64,000 nucleotides of DNA from the NCBI GenBank assembly GCA_964387095.1, contig CAYLVH010000002.1, positions 1 through 64,000 on the forward strand. The letters run 5' to 3'. This DNA comes from JAJQBJ01 sp964387095. GTDB taxonomy: Bacteria; Bacillota; Clostridia; Oscillospirales; Oscillospiraceae. How positions within the stretch are numbered: the first letter of the stretch is position 1; each line of letters begins with the position of its first letter. Below are positions 35,592 to 46,200 of the stretch, one piece after another. The notes under the pieces are model-generated. The model saw only the letters and a program-made list of their open reading frames with translations. It had not been told where the DNA came from and did not search any database. Position numbers and translations under genes: made by a program.

Positions 35592-35873
35592 ATGGAAATT
35601 CGTGTGTTGCGATACTTTTACCGGGTGTGCAAAAGGATTGGGCACACCGCTTGTTATTCGGGACAAGAGAAACAGCAAAATGTAAAACTATTTATAGGAG
35701 GAATAAGGACGAAAATCAGGAATGAAGAAACCTTCAACAAGAAAAATCTCTTTGGTTCAGGTCAGCCCAACAGTGCTTTTGCGCAGTATTTTGTCGGGGA
35801 ATCCTATCTGAACCCGCTGACCAGCATGCAGGAATGCGGAATAAATCATTGTTATCCCACACCGAAAACATAA
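35592..35873 (+). pseudogene. Chimeric scar of a LysR-type start and a cupin-domain gene
   Basis: An ATG at 35592 opens MEIRVLRYFYRVCKRIGH, whose first nine residues match the N-terminus of many LysR regulators, then loses the helix-turn-helix. After a stop, a good AGGAGG (35697-35702 region) is followed by ACG AAA ATC AGG AAT GAA, encoding KIRNEETFNKK and AFAQYFVGESYLNPLT, the N-terminal part of a cupin-domain protein. The expected ATG has become ACG (35709) and the frame ends after about 54 codons, before any cupin barrel. Both genes are therefore broken. Confidence 0.55.
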
Positions 35874-35907
35874 CCCGTCCTGCATAGTCCAGGACGGGTC
35901 ATTTTTT
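35872..35907 (+). terminator. Strong intrinsic terminator
   Basis: CCCGTCCTG (35874-35882) pairs with CAGGACGGG (35890-35898), then TCATTTTTT. It once ended the cupin transcript and faces the end of the large leftward gene 20 bp away. Confidence 0.85.
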
Positions 35908-35926
35908 GGCTTTTGTGGGCCGATGG

Positions 35927-38900
35927 TTACGGATTCCATGCCTCATCCCACATGGTCAGGACACAGAGCTTGTCGTCCTTCCTGGCATAGATCCGGGTCA
36001 CGGTGATCCCGGCAGCCTCCAGACATTCTTTGAAGCCACCGTGGTTCAGCATGTGATTCATGGCCATATCCATCACTCTGGCATTGGGGAACCGCATCTG
36101 GACGCTCTGTACCGCTTCATTCCCCTTTAGGAACTCCACCACGTGCTCTTTCATCTGCTTAAAATCAAATAGGGGGAAGAAGAGCCCGTTGCGCACAAAG
36201 TAATTGCAGGCCGTGGTGTCGCAGGCCGGCGGCTTGGGCACCGGATCGATATCCCGCGTCCGGCGAATATCACTGTCCGTCAGGCCCAAATAGCTGTAGG
36301 AACGGCGCAAATCCCGCACGGTCTGGTTGGTGTCGGAGCCATCTCCCCAGGTGACATCCACGTGGTAGTATTCACCCTCCATCTGTACAATGTTCCACGC
36401 ATGATGCCCAGCCTCCTCCACTTCACCGGTCACATAAATACAGGTAAAGCCCAGCTTTTGCAGCAGGAACTGGTAGCTGCGGGCATAGCCTGCGCACACC
36501 CCCCGGCGCCCCACCAGGCCGCCGTAAATGGACCGGAGGTCGTCCGGCAGATTCTGATCCAGCTCCTTGAGACGTTTTTGCCGCTCCAACGCGATGGTGT
36601 CATAGTCCATCAGGTCAATCATCCGTTCATAAATCTGCTGTGCTGCGGTGAAATCATCCGTCTCCTCTGTAATTCCCTGAAGCAGTGCCGGATAGACCTG
36701 ATCAATTTCGGCCTGCCGCCGGTCCCGCTCCTGGGGCGTCATGGTGTAGACCATCTTCACCGTTTTCACCACATCGCCATCGTAGGCATACACATACCTT
36801 CCGTTGTCCCAGAATATCTCCGGATGGTCATTGCAAATGCAGGTGATGAGCCAATCCAACTGCTCCACCTTCACAGGTTGGGACAATCCCTCCAGAGAGA
36901 TGCGCTCCTCCATGTTCAGCCGTCCCTGAAGCAGCCGGTCATAGGCCTCCTGTTCCGGCCCACTCATTTTGCTGTAATAGTAATGGCAAACCTCAGCGGG
37001 ATTCCCCTTCCGGGTGGAGATTCCCTTCTCCTTTTTCGGCACCGGCTGTCCAGAACTCTTTTTCAGCCTCCCCAACATATAGGCGAAGCTATTGTGGGAG
37101 GAAAGCACCTGCATCTCCCGGTTCAGGCTTCGGAAGCCCTCCCCCTCCCCGGACTTTTGGACCATCAGCCTGCGGTAGAGGCGGCGGCGACGCTGATGCT
37201 GCTCCAGTTCCTCCAGATATTGCAGCGTGACATACTGCACCTGGCCTTCCAGCTCAGGATCCCCATTGATGGACAGCTCTTCCAACTGCCACAGGCGCAC
37301 CACGTTCTGCAGCAGGGCAACATGCGCCGCTGTCAGCGGCAGCTCCTGGGCCAGACGGATGGTATGGGCACCCACATCCAGCTCGGATACCGTCCCATCC
37401 CGGAAGGCGCCAGCGGGGACCTGCTCCACCTTGATGTCATGGGGCATATCCGCCTGGAAGCTCCGTTTCAACAAATCCAGGATATACTTCAGGATTTCAC
37501 CCCATTCCCCCTGATCCGGGCAGTACTCTCCCTGACAACGGCCACAGATATTCAGCCTGTTTTGCCAGAGGTAGCTCTCCCCGCCCTGGAGGGATTCGCC
37601 GCAGAACCCGCAGCAGTTCTGGTCCGCCAACTCAGTAAACAGGTCATGCTCCCGAATATACCGGCGCATGAAGGGCTGAAGCACCTGGCGCAACCCCACC
37701 AGATCGTAGATCTCGGGTTCCATTTTGGCGCCGAAATAGAAATAGGTACCCGGCTCGTGGGTGCGCTGCCAATCCAGATAATCGCAGAGCATCCCAAGGA
37801 CATTGCTCAGGAAAGTGCCCTCCTGATCGTAGAGCAGGTCAAGCACCCCGGTGCCCCCCTGGCAGTCATCCACAATCAGCAGTTCAATGCTGTGCTCCCG
37901 GACCTTGCCCCAGTTTTTCAGCCGGGGATACATCCCCGCAATCTGGCTACACAGGTGGTCGTCGTTTTCATAGATATCCCCGGGTTTTGCCAGGATCGGG
38001 CAGACCGAAATGCAGAAATACTGATTGGGGAAGATGGTCTTCATCATCTCTTGCAGCAACACGGCCAGGGTCATGGTCTTGCGGTCGCTCCGGCCAAATT
38101 CACCGTCCAAAGCCAGGTAGAGTACCTGTTGCACGTCCCTGTGGAGCTTTGCCCGCATGGCCCCGTCCAGCTTGCGCTCTGTCACCGCGTTGCCCGTCAG
38201 ATCCAAGGACTCCAAATCAGAGCGCATCATGTAATAGCCCTCGGTATCAGACTGGACGGAATAGCTGGAGGAAACACGCACCATGGTCAGGGACTGCAAA
38301 AGCTGCTGGGTACTGTGGTAGTGCAGGCAGGTCATCTCCACCCCCGGGGGCAGGGCCCCGCCATTCTCCTCCGGGCATTTTTGGCAGAGCGCCGGCAGCC
38401 CACTGTCTTCCGGGATGGTATAGCTCCTGATCTGGATATAATCCCGGGGAATGCCATGGACCACATTCGCATCATCAACCTCGAGGATGCCCCGCTGGTA
38501 GTCAATGTACTTAATCTCATAGTTCCGGTGGTCATAGACCAGGTTCTGGCCCAGCATATAGCGCTGGCCCAGCATACAGCGGAACAGATCCAGATACGCC
38601 GTCTTGCGCTGGCCGGTAAAGTGTACGCGCACCAGCTCTGTGCTGGCCAGCAGGGCGTCCAGCGCCGCGGTATCCCGCACCGTCAGAATCCGCACTGGCC
38701 GGAACCGCTCCCCGCTTCGGTTGGTGAGAAAAAAGCTCACCCCCTCAGGCTCATAGCCCAAGGCCTCTGAAATGCAGCGCTTCACCAACGTCTGCACACT
38801 GCCGGGGATGGGCTCCCCGGTCCGGGGATCGGACTCCATTGTCCCGCCTGTCATCCGCTCCATGGCGGCGGCAAACTGCTCCAGCTCCATTCCCCGCATC

Positions 38901-41137
38901 AGCCGGCAAAGCAGCAGCACCATTTCGCTTTTACGGACCTGGGCATGTTCCGCTATGCTCTGCTCCATCAGCGGCTGCTCATAGAAGTACCGGGGAGACT
39001 GTTCAAAAAAGTAATCTCTCAGCAGGTAGGGCCGGCTGATAATGTGCAGCACCGAGACCTTTTTGCCGATATACCGGGAGTACGCAAATATCACCCCCGG
39101 CAGATTATAACCATCGTCCGATACAATGACAAAGCCCATGGGGCGCTCCTGGGCATCGTAAACATCCAGCCATTGGGCGTTCACCTGATCGGGGAAGATC
39201 GCCCCCTGGGAGACCACATTGATATTGGGCACCCCCATCCTGGCCGCGACATTGGAGACGGAGACCTCCAACAGCACATTCTGCGCGCCGTTGTCCAGCA
39301 GCACCGTGCCGTCGTTGCCGGTCTTCCAAACGTAAAGCCGCACGTTGCCATAGGAATAATAGTCCTGCATCCGGACAATGGGCTCCTCCAGGTTGAAATA
39401 TTGATAAAGGCTGTTGTCCAAATTCAGCGTATTCCGCGTTGCCAGGAACAGGTACTGCACACGGCGCCCCGCCGCCTGGCGCAGGCGCTCAGAGGTGAGC
39501 AGGCAGTAATAGTTGTTGGCTCGGATCACCCGGTCGGCGTCTGGCAGCAGCGCCATTGTCACCCTGGAGAAGAAACGCCGGCCATCCAGATAGAGCTGCT
39601 CATCGCAGAAGTCCTTTGGGGTCAGCACCAACAGGTCCACCAGGGCGTCCTGCTTCAGCCCGGAGCGCTTGGCGATGGACCACAGGGGCCTGTGGACCTG
39701 GAGTGCCCGCTGCAAGCCCTGATTCAGGTTCTCGATGACGGCATCCATCTCCTCCTCCCGCTGGCAGATCACCACAATCCGCTCCCCCATGGCAATGCGC
39801 ACATTCAAGTATGCGTACAGATAAACTCCAACGGAGGAATACAGCGGGGCCGTGAACAGGGCATCCTTTCCGGCCTGCAGGGCCTGGATTCCCGCAAGGT
39901 AGGTGTCATTCCGCACATAGCCCTGAGACTTGACGAATTCGGCAATGTTTTTCAACAGAGGGTCTTTCTCCACCTCCGGCTCCCCTTGGCCGGCCTGGGG
40001 ATTTTCCACATCGTCACTGTAAAAAATGCCCACTTCCCGGTTCTGTCCATGGAGCCGGATCAGCTTTTTCTCCACCTCATCCAAATCCACAATGCGACCC
40101 TGCTGACGGCTCCAAGGTTCCGCTGCCTCTTCCGGCTCCAGTTCCTTTTCCATGCCATTCAGGAACCAGAATACCTCCACCAGAACCACCATAGATACCG
40201 CAGGATATAAGTAGCAGTCCGCAGCAAACCGCTCCATGACCCGGTAGAGCCAGGTGGAATTCACGGAAAATAGGGCGGGAATCATCAGCAGCGCAAACAC
40301 CAGCAGATAGACAACGCCAATTACCACAAGGAAGTTCCGCAGGTGCTTGGCAACCTTATAGCTCTGGGGGCGGGCCACCCACTCCTCGCCGGACTTCTCA
40401 TAGAAGAGGCCCAGCGCCTGTTCCGCCAGCTCCGGAAGGGAGATTCCCCGCTCCCCCTTGCCTTCATCGCCTTCCATCGGGGGCTCCTGCTCCTTCCCCT
40501 GGGGCTGCTTTATCCCACGGGTGGTCTCTCCCGGGATCCGGATCTTGGCGCTTTCATCCCGCTCCTCCGGCTCAGGCCGCAGGATTTCCGGTAAAACCAC
40601 AGGCGGTTCGGTCAGCGGGTCCTTCTTCCCTTGGTGCTCCGTTTTCTCCTCTTCCTTCAGGTTTTTTTCCCTTTTCGACCTGTTCGTCCTTTCAGCCCTT
40701 TCCTTCTTCCTCTTTTCCTCCCGTCTCTTTTTGCGCTCCGCTTTCTTTTCCCTTTGGTTGTCCTTCACGGCGGCTTTTAGGCCGGAAAAGCCCGCCAGGA
40801 TTGCAAACAGAATCAACACTGCCAAGCAGAACACAATATTGGCGATAATCGCCCGGAGCAAGACCACATCATAGCTGACAAAGCTGGGGAACATCTCTAT
40901 CACCAGCTTCACATATTTCAGCCCCAGGAACCAATTTATCAGATTCAGCAGCTTGGGAAGGAAAATAACCACAGCCAGGGACAGGAGTACAGCTCCCCCC
41001 AGAAAAACCAGGTTTTTCGGCCGTTTCTCTGGCGGGAAATTATAGAAGCATAGGGAGAAGGGGGTCCGCAGCGGCAAAAAAGGCAGGGACAAGAGCAACA
41101 GCACCGCCAGTATGATGAATAGTTTGATCAGCGACAT
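35927..41137 (-). CDS. Giant membrane protein: helicase-like core, zinc ribbon and transglutaminase-like domain
   Basis: 1736 residues. N-terminal helices at about 5-22, 43-60 and 92-117, a highly charged Lys/Arg/Glu linker (120-235), two more helices (268-290, 307-327). From about 400 to 1170 the chain resembles a decayed superfamily 2 helicase: TAPLYSSVGVYLYAYL stands where Walker A should be, LLVLTPKDF and ALLPDADR replace the DEAD region, LLIVDDCQGGTGVLDLLYD resembles the DUF1998/MrfA C-terminal motif. A zinc ribbon follows (CCGFCGES ... CGRCQGEYC, about 1175-1205). Near 1546-1594 a transglutaminase-like triad is visible: GVCAGYARSYQFL, GHHAWN, YYHVDVTWGD. ATP motifs are missing, so helicase activity is unlikely, whereas the Cys-His-Asp triad looks intact. 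Last gene of the VWA-tubulin operon. I do not know its function. Confidence 0.75.
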   Translation of the reverse strand: MSLIKLFIILAVLLLLSLPFLPLRTPFSLCFYNFPPEKRPKNLVFLGGAVLLSLAVVIFLPKLLNLINWFLGLKYVKLVIEMFPSFVSYDVVLLRAIIANIVFCLAVLILFAILAGFSGLKAAVKDNQREKKAERKKRREEKRKKERAERTNRSKREKNLKEEEKTEHQGKKDPLTEPPVVLPEILRPEPEERDESAKIRIPGETTRGIKQPQGKEQEPPMEGDEGKGERGISLPELAEQALGLFYEKSGEEWVARPQSYKVAKHLRNFLVVIGVVYLLVFALLMIPALFSVNSTWLYRVMERFAADCYLYPAVSMVVLVEVFWFLNGMEKELEPEEAAEPWSRQQGRIVDLDEVEKKLIRLHGQNREVGIFYSDDVENPQAGQGEPEVEKDPLLKNIAEFVKSQGYVRNDTYLAGIQALQAGKDALFTAPLYSSVGVYLYAYLNVRIAMGERIVVICQREEEMDAVIENLNQGLQRALQVHRPLWSIAKRSGLKQDALVDLLVLTPKDFCDEQLYLDGRRFFSRVTMALLPDADRVIRANNYYCLLTSERLRQAAGRRVQYLFLATRNTLNLDNSLYQYFNLEEPIVRMQDYYSYGNVRLYVWKTGNDGTVLLDNGAQNVLLEVSVSNVAARMGVPNINVVSQGAIFPDQVNAQWLDVYDAQERPMGFVIVSDDGYNLPGVIFAYSRYIGKKVSVLHIISRPYLLRDYFFEQSPRYFYEQPLMEQSIAEHAQVRKSEMVLLLCRLMRGMELEQFAAAMERMTGGTMESDPRTGEPIPGSVQTLVKRCISEALGYEPEGVSFFLTNRSGERFRPVRILTVRDTAALDALLASTELVRVHFTGQRKTAYLDLFRCMLGQRYMLGQNLVYDHRNYEIKYIDYQRGILEVDDANVVHGIPRDYIQIRSYTIPEDSGLPALCQKCPEENGGALPPGVEMTCLHYHSTQQLLQSLTMVRVSSSYSVQSDTEGYYMMRSDLESLDLTGNAVTERKLDGAMRAKLHRDVQQVLYLALDGEFGRSDRKTMTLAVLLQEMMKTIFPNQYFCISVCPILAKPGDIYENDDHLCSQIAGMYPRLKNWGKVREHSIELLIVDDCQGGTGVLDLLYDQEGTFLSNVLGMLCDYLDWQRTHEPGTYFYFGAKMEPEIYDLVGLRQVLQPFMRRYIREHDLFTELADQNCCGFCGESLQGGESYLWQNRLNICGRCQGEYCPDQGEWGEILKYILDLLKRSFQADMPHDIKVEQVPAGAFRDGTVSELDVGAHTIRLAQELPLTAAHVALLQNVVRLWQLEELSINGDPELEGQVQYVTLQYLEELEQHQRRRRLYRRLMVQKSGEGEGFRSLNREMQVLSSHNSFAYMLGRLKKSSGQPVPKKEKGISTRKGNPAEVCHYYYSKMSGPEQEAYDRLLQGRLNMEERISLEGLSQPVKVEQLDWLITCICNDHPEIFWDNGRYVYAYDGDVVKTVKMVYTMTPQERDRRQAEIDQVYPALLQGITEETDDFTAAQQIYERMIDLMDYDTIALERQKRLKELDQNLPDDLRSIYGGLVGRRGVCAGYARSYQFLLQKLGFTCIYVTGEVEEAGHHAWNIVQMEGEYYHVDVTWGDGSDTNQTVRDLRRSYSYLGLTDSDIRRTRDIDPVPKPPACDTTACNYFVRNGLFFPLFDFKQMKEHVVEFLKGNEAVQSVQMRFPNARVMDMAMNHMLNHGGFKECLEAAGITVTRIYARKDDKLCVLTMWDEAWNP

Positions 41138-41155
41138 ACCAGTCCCTCCTTCCCA

Positions 41156-43216
41156 TCAGTCCTGAAATAGCAGGTATGCTTCCCGGTTGGTCCCCTCCCA
41201 GGGGGGCTGGTCATAATCCAGCGGCTTCATATGGTCAACCGGATCCAGAGGCTCCGTTTCCCGCTCCAGTCGCAGTGCGCTGCGCAGCTCACGCAGCTCA
41301 TAAAGCGCATCCTTCAAAATGCGGTCGTGCCAGCTGTAATTTTTCTCTTTCTCTTCATTTTTCCGATCCAACTCCTCCAGCCTTCGCAGGCGTTCGCTGT
41401 CCCGGAAACACGTCGGAAGGATCGTCCCATAAATCCGAACCGCCATGAGGATGGACTCCCTGCGCCGCTGAGTGCTGGTCTGCATCAGGTGGTAAAGCTC
41501 CAGGGTACACTCCCGCAGCTTCTTCCGAAGCTGATGCAGCCAATACACCAGGCTCACACCGTAGGCAATGGCGAACCATCCCAGGCTGACCAGGAACCAG
41601 AGATATTTGGGGATGCCCACATCCGGCTGGCCCCACTCCATCAGCCCATAGGGCAGGATCATAATAACCAGAAAGATGACCGCCATCACCAGGCTGAACT
41701 TGCGGAAATGCGCCAGATCGTGGCCCCGGGTCTTGGGCGACCAGAAGCGGGCAAGGCATTCAAACCGGTTCCAAATGTCCACCGCCTCCCGCCGCACATC
41801 GTCATAATCCGCCAATTCCGCGACATTTGCATGGAAATAGGCCTCCTGCTCCTGATTCAGCTCCTCCCGCAACTCCTTCAGCTGCATCCGGGGCCTGGTA
41901 TGCTCTGTGGCGTTGGGCTGAACGGTGCCGCCCTTTTCAGCATGGGCACTGCGCCAGGCATGGAACCGATCCGCGCACAGGTCCAGAATCGCTGACTGGT
42001 TCTTCCGGACCGCATTCTCGTCATACTGCTCCTTCAGCTTGTCGAAAAGTTCCTGGAAGCGGCGAATCTCCCGCCCGATGAGGAACCAGCCCCGATCCAG
42101 ATGATCCATGGGGAGCGGCTCCTGGGACAACGCATCCGCCACGCCATAGATGTCCTGTGTATGCTCCTCTAGCTTTGCCAGGATTTCCGCTTCCACTTCG
42201 CTGACATCAACCTCCAGCCCCGGGCTCTCCAGTTTATAGTAGGTCTGTTGGGGCTTGTTCTGTTGCGCCAGCTCAAGGCGGCGCTCCGCCCGGTTCAGAA
42301 TATCCTTGAATTCCCGGGCGCTATGGGGCGTCAGGCTAATCTGGGTCGGCGCCCCGGCCCCGTTCCATCTGCTGAGCTTCTCAATATAACGGCTCAAATT
42401 CAGCTGCAAATCCGCATACACCAATTCCGGATGCCCGTCATTAATGGGAAAGAGCTGCTCATAAATGCTGAGCTGGGCTTCGCCCCGGTCTCCTCCCAGC
42501 TCAAAGCGGAAGTCCTGAAGCTCCGCTAACCGACTCTTAATCAGCTGTTCCAGCTCCTTGAGCCATCTTTTTTCGGTCTCCTCCTGCGGCTGGCGGCTCT
42601 TCTCCTCCCGATAGTTGCCCTCACCATGGAGGAGCGCGTGGAACTCATCCGCAGGCTCCTCGGCATGGTCCTCCGGCTGGCTCCCGCCGCGCTTTTTCCG
42701 GAAGTCCTGAAGATATTCCCGGAACAGGGGGGAAACATCCAGGGCAAACTCCTGTCCGTGGCGGAAGAACCGCATGGTCAACGCCCCTTGGCTCTCACTC
42801 CATCGCTCCAGGGGCAAAAGCTGGCTCAGCACCTTATCCTCCGCCACGCCGCCGTGGTTATTCCTTGCTCCCGAATAGAGAAAAACCTCCGTCACCCCCC
42901 AGGGCAAATCCAGGCGCCGCTCCGCCATGGGGCGAAGGAGGCATTCATTCCAATAGGCCCGCATCAACTGCTGGCAGGCTTTGCGGATATGCTCGTACTT
43001 GGTCTCCCCAAAAACCGACAGATCCGTCAGGACCACCATATGGTAGTCCTGACGGGTGTTCTGCCGTTCCAGCAGCTGGGAAATTTCCCGGACACACTGC
43101 TCTGGCTGCGTCAGTTCGCAGTCCAGCCAAATCAGCTCATCCTCCCGGAAGGGCAGGAAAAACAGCCGGTTGCGCTGCATACGCTCCCCGATTGTATTGA
43201 CAATAATGGTACGCAT
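41156..43216 (-). CDS. Unrecognised two-TM protein with coiled coils, 686 residues
   Basis: No known family recognised. The N-terminal 160 residues form an alpha/beta-looking domain (IIVNTIGERMQRNRLFFLPF, VVLTDLSVFGETKYEHIRK) that could resemble a small GTPase or Rossmann fold without a P-loop. A Glu/Arg-rich coiled-coil region spans about 190-480, two membrane helices follow (about 508-527 FSLVMAVIFLVIMILPYG; 537-562 WFLVSLGWFAIAYGVSL), then another long coiled coil (565-650). It sits between the tubulin-like gene and the giant transglutaminase protein with gaps of 50 and 18 bp, so it is surely in the same operon and may be a membrane scaffold for the tubulin-like protein. Confidence 0.7.
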   Translation of the reverse strand: MRTIIVNTIGERMQRNRLFFLPFREDELIWLDCELTQPEQCVREISQLLERQNTRQDYHMVVLTDLSVFGETKYEHIRKACQQLMRAYWNECLLRPMAERRLDLPWGVTEVFLYSGARNNHGGVAEDKVLSQLLPLERWSESQGALTMRFFRHGQEFALDVSPLFREYLQDFRKKRGGSQPEDHAEEPADEFHALLHGEGNYREEKSRQPQEETEKRWLKELEQLIKSRLAELQDFRFELGGDRGEAQLSIYEQLFPINDGHPELVYADLQLNLSRYIEKLSRWNGAGAPTQISLTPHSAREFKDILNRAERRLELAQQNKPQQTYYKLESPGLEVDVSEVEAEILAKLEEHTQDIYGVADALSQEPLPMDHLDRGWFLIGREIRRFQELFDKLKEQYDENAVRKNQSAILDLCADRFHAWRSAHAEKGGTVQPNATEHTRPRMQLKELREELNQEQEAYFHANVAELADYDDVRREAVDIWNRFECLARFWSPKTRGHDLAHFRKFSLVMAVIFLVIMILPYGLMEWGQPDVGIPKYLWFLVSLGWFAIAYGVSLVYWLHQLRKKLRECTLELYHLMQTSTQRRRESILMAVRIYGTILPTCFRDSERLRRLEELDRKNEEKEKNYSWHDRILKDALYELRELRSALRLERETEPLDPVDHMKPLDYDQPPWEGTNREAYLLFQD

Positions 43217-43266
43217 AAAATTCCCCCCGCTGCAATCATTTAACCGCCGGAATCAGCTGTTTCCCA

Positions 43267-46200
43267 TTACTGGAACTTCTTTAGCTTCCAGTTGTTGCTG
43301 ATCCAGACAAACGCGGCGCTGTCTCGGATATTCTGAGGGATGTTCTTCAGGTCGGGATAGGTGCCCTCCTGCGACTCAAGCAGCTCCACACGGCTGCTCA
43401 TGGGGCTCAGCTCCACGTCCACTTCGGCGCAATTGTAGCCGCCCCGGCTATCCGCCCGGAGCATTGCAGCCAGCTCATCCTCGTCGTACTTCTCCAGCAG
43501 CATGTCCTTACGCAGGCAGTCAATGACATAATCCCGCACGAATTTCTGAATCACGGAGTTATAGAGCCGGACATACTGCTGATACTCGGTGCTGTTGGCG
43601 TTGATGATCTGGTCACTGCCGTACATGCCCTGGCAGATGGTGTCCACCACCTCCGCAGCGCAGGCCAGCAGCTCCTCGCCATAGTCCCGGTCCTCGCCCA
43701 GCTTCTCCTCGCTCTGGTGTACCAGCCACGCGACCTCCAGCACGCCCCCCATGGTAGCCCGGGAATCCGGCAGATTGGTGCTGCCCTCATCCACTTCGCC
43801 GGAGATCTCCTTCTGGAGGCGGCACAGGTTGTTCTGAATCCGCTTCTGGCGGGCTTCGTCCACCTCCCGCTTGGTGGTGCGCACTGCGTTCATGCCGCTG
43901 AGCGGGGCATCACCGGGCACCCGGAGCGCCGCCACAAGGTTGGTGCGCATGAGCTGCAGCACGCCGTTTTCAGTCATGCCGGCCTTATAGTTGTCCAGGC
44001 TGTCGGTATAGTTGCCCAGCTTGCGGACCTGATACCGGACGGCATCGTCCATCTTCTCTGCCAGGGACTCCAAATAACGCTCATCCTCAGCCAGGAACTC
44101 CATCACCCGGGAGATATTGCCCCGGAGAACCAGGTCATTGCCTGGCCAATGGATGAATTCGGTGCGGCCGTTCCGCTTAAAGATGAAGCAGCGGGTTCCC
44201 TCCCCGTCCACGGAGAAGCCAATCTCCCTTGCCAGCATCTCATACAGGAAGGCCTTCATAACCTGCTTGCGCCACTTGATCTCCAGGTTGCGGCTGATAT
44301 AGGGCATTGCGCCCCGGCGATGCCAGCTTTTATCCAAATGCCCGGTCTTGGAGAGCAGGCCCTGCTCCAGCGCCTCATGCAGCCTTTCGCAATAGGCATG
44401 ATAATAGGCCTTGTCGGAATTCTCGTTGAATTTGATGATCTGGGTGGGCTGCAGGCAGTGGACCGCCTGGAACGCAGCCAGCTCCCGCTTGTCAAACTGC
44501 GGCGCCACCACAGGGGCTTGATCCAGGTTATTGGCTCTGATAAAGCCCTCCAACGGCTCCTTGCTGGCGGTGGGGAAATATTTCGCCAGCTGTGCCGCCG
44601 TTTTCGGGGCAATGGCCAAGTAGAGATACGATGCCGTGACGTCGATCTCATTTCGGAAATACATCTCTCGGTTGCTCTTATTATAGCGGATCATGGGGCG
44701 GGATTTGACAACCAGCTCCATCACCCTCCCGCGGAAGGCAGTCTGGAACTTGGTCTGGGCCGCGGGATCCGTCACCAGCGCTGCGGCATTCACATTCAGC
44801 TCCTGACAGCACTCCCGCACCATGGCGGTGCAGACGTCGGTGTCCAGATAGACGGCCTTTTGACGCAGATAGCCGATATAGCGCTCCACAACAGAGTCAA
44901 AGATCTCACCCATATCCGAGTAAGTATCCTCCTGCTTATTGCGGTAAACCTCGCCCATCTGCTCCATCTGATGCTTCCGGGCCAGGTTGCGCATGGCCCG
45001 TTTGATCAGGGCATGATAGACGCCGCTGCCCTCATGGGCGTAAATCTCGTCATTGCCCGTCTGAAGGGCGCCGGACACGCCGGGCGCAGCCAGGTAATAG
45101 TAATTTTTGACCTGTGCCGTTGCGCCAACATAGACATAGCCCCCCGTGGTCACGTCATGGGCGATCTCGTCCTCCTGCTTTCTCCGGGTCAGCGTCGTTG
45201 CAAACTGCTCAACATTTTCAAAGAATCCCTCGTACTGGCTGATCAAGGCGTCCAGATTCTCCATGACAGAGACCCAGGTCTGATACAGCATCTCCTCGGT
45301 GGCGGCGTCCATGGCGGACTCCATGGCCTTGCTGATGGCCTCCAGGTAATCGTCAAGATCCTCCCGGCTGGCCCGGTTGCGACCAAAGTGCTTCTTCTTC
45401 AACTGGACAATGTACTGATCCGCCGTCACGTCCTTGCCATCCTCCCAATCGTCATCGAAGAACAGGTGGACGCTGCGATAGGCTGTTTCCAGCTCCTGGG
45501 ACAGGTGCCGGGGATTGTTTCTGCCAGCATAGCGCTCGATCCGGTCCCGCAGCTGCTGGCGCAGCCGGTAGAGCATATACCGGGCAGCCAGGGGATGGAC
45601 ATCCTTGCCATCCTGCATTAACAGGCCGGTGTGGATATTGATCTGATCGGAGCTGATCTCCTGCTGCTCCACGCCGTTCTCATCCATGGGGAACATGGCA
45701 GAGGCCAACACCTGGGCCTGGCGGCCCGCGGCCCGCTTTAGCACGCTGTTGTAATTCTTCAGCTTCGTATCAATGGTGCTGGCATCGCTGAGGGCCTCCA
45801 GGGGCTTGCTGCCGCTCTTATTGGCGGCCTTCACATAGATGGCGCTCACCAGGCTCCGGGTCTCTTTCACATCCTTGCGGACGCCCAGGCCGTAGGCGGC
45901 ATCCTCCCGGCCAGCATCCCCGTTGCTGATGCCGGTGCGGGACTTTGCCTGGGCCTCCAGGGTGTCCAGGTAGAGCTTGACCCGGTCCTCCCCCACAGGG
46001 GTGCGGATCATATTCGCCAGGAATGCCAGGGTGGAATTGGGCTTGTTGATGGCGTTGTCGATATTGGTCATGTAGTTGTCTTCCCGTTCCTCCGGCTCCT
46101 GGATCCAGATGGTGCCGGCGGCCTTGGCAGCCCGCTGCTGCTTATGCCGGTAGACATTCCATGCGTTCTCGCAGAAGGTCCACTTGCTGCCCAGGTCCTC

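Noticed and set aside
36362..38770. 802-codon open frame on the plus strand inside the giant transglutaminase gene
   Set aside because: Antisense to a clearly coding frame with recognisable motifs; composition is His/Leu/Gln/Pro-rich shadow coding without family features.
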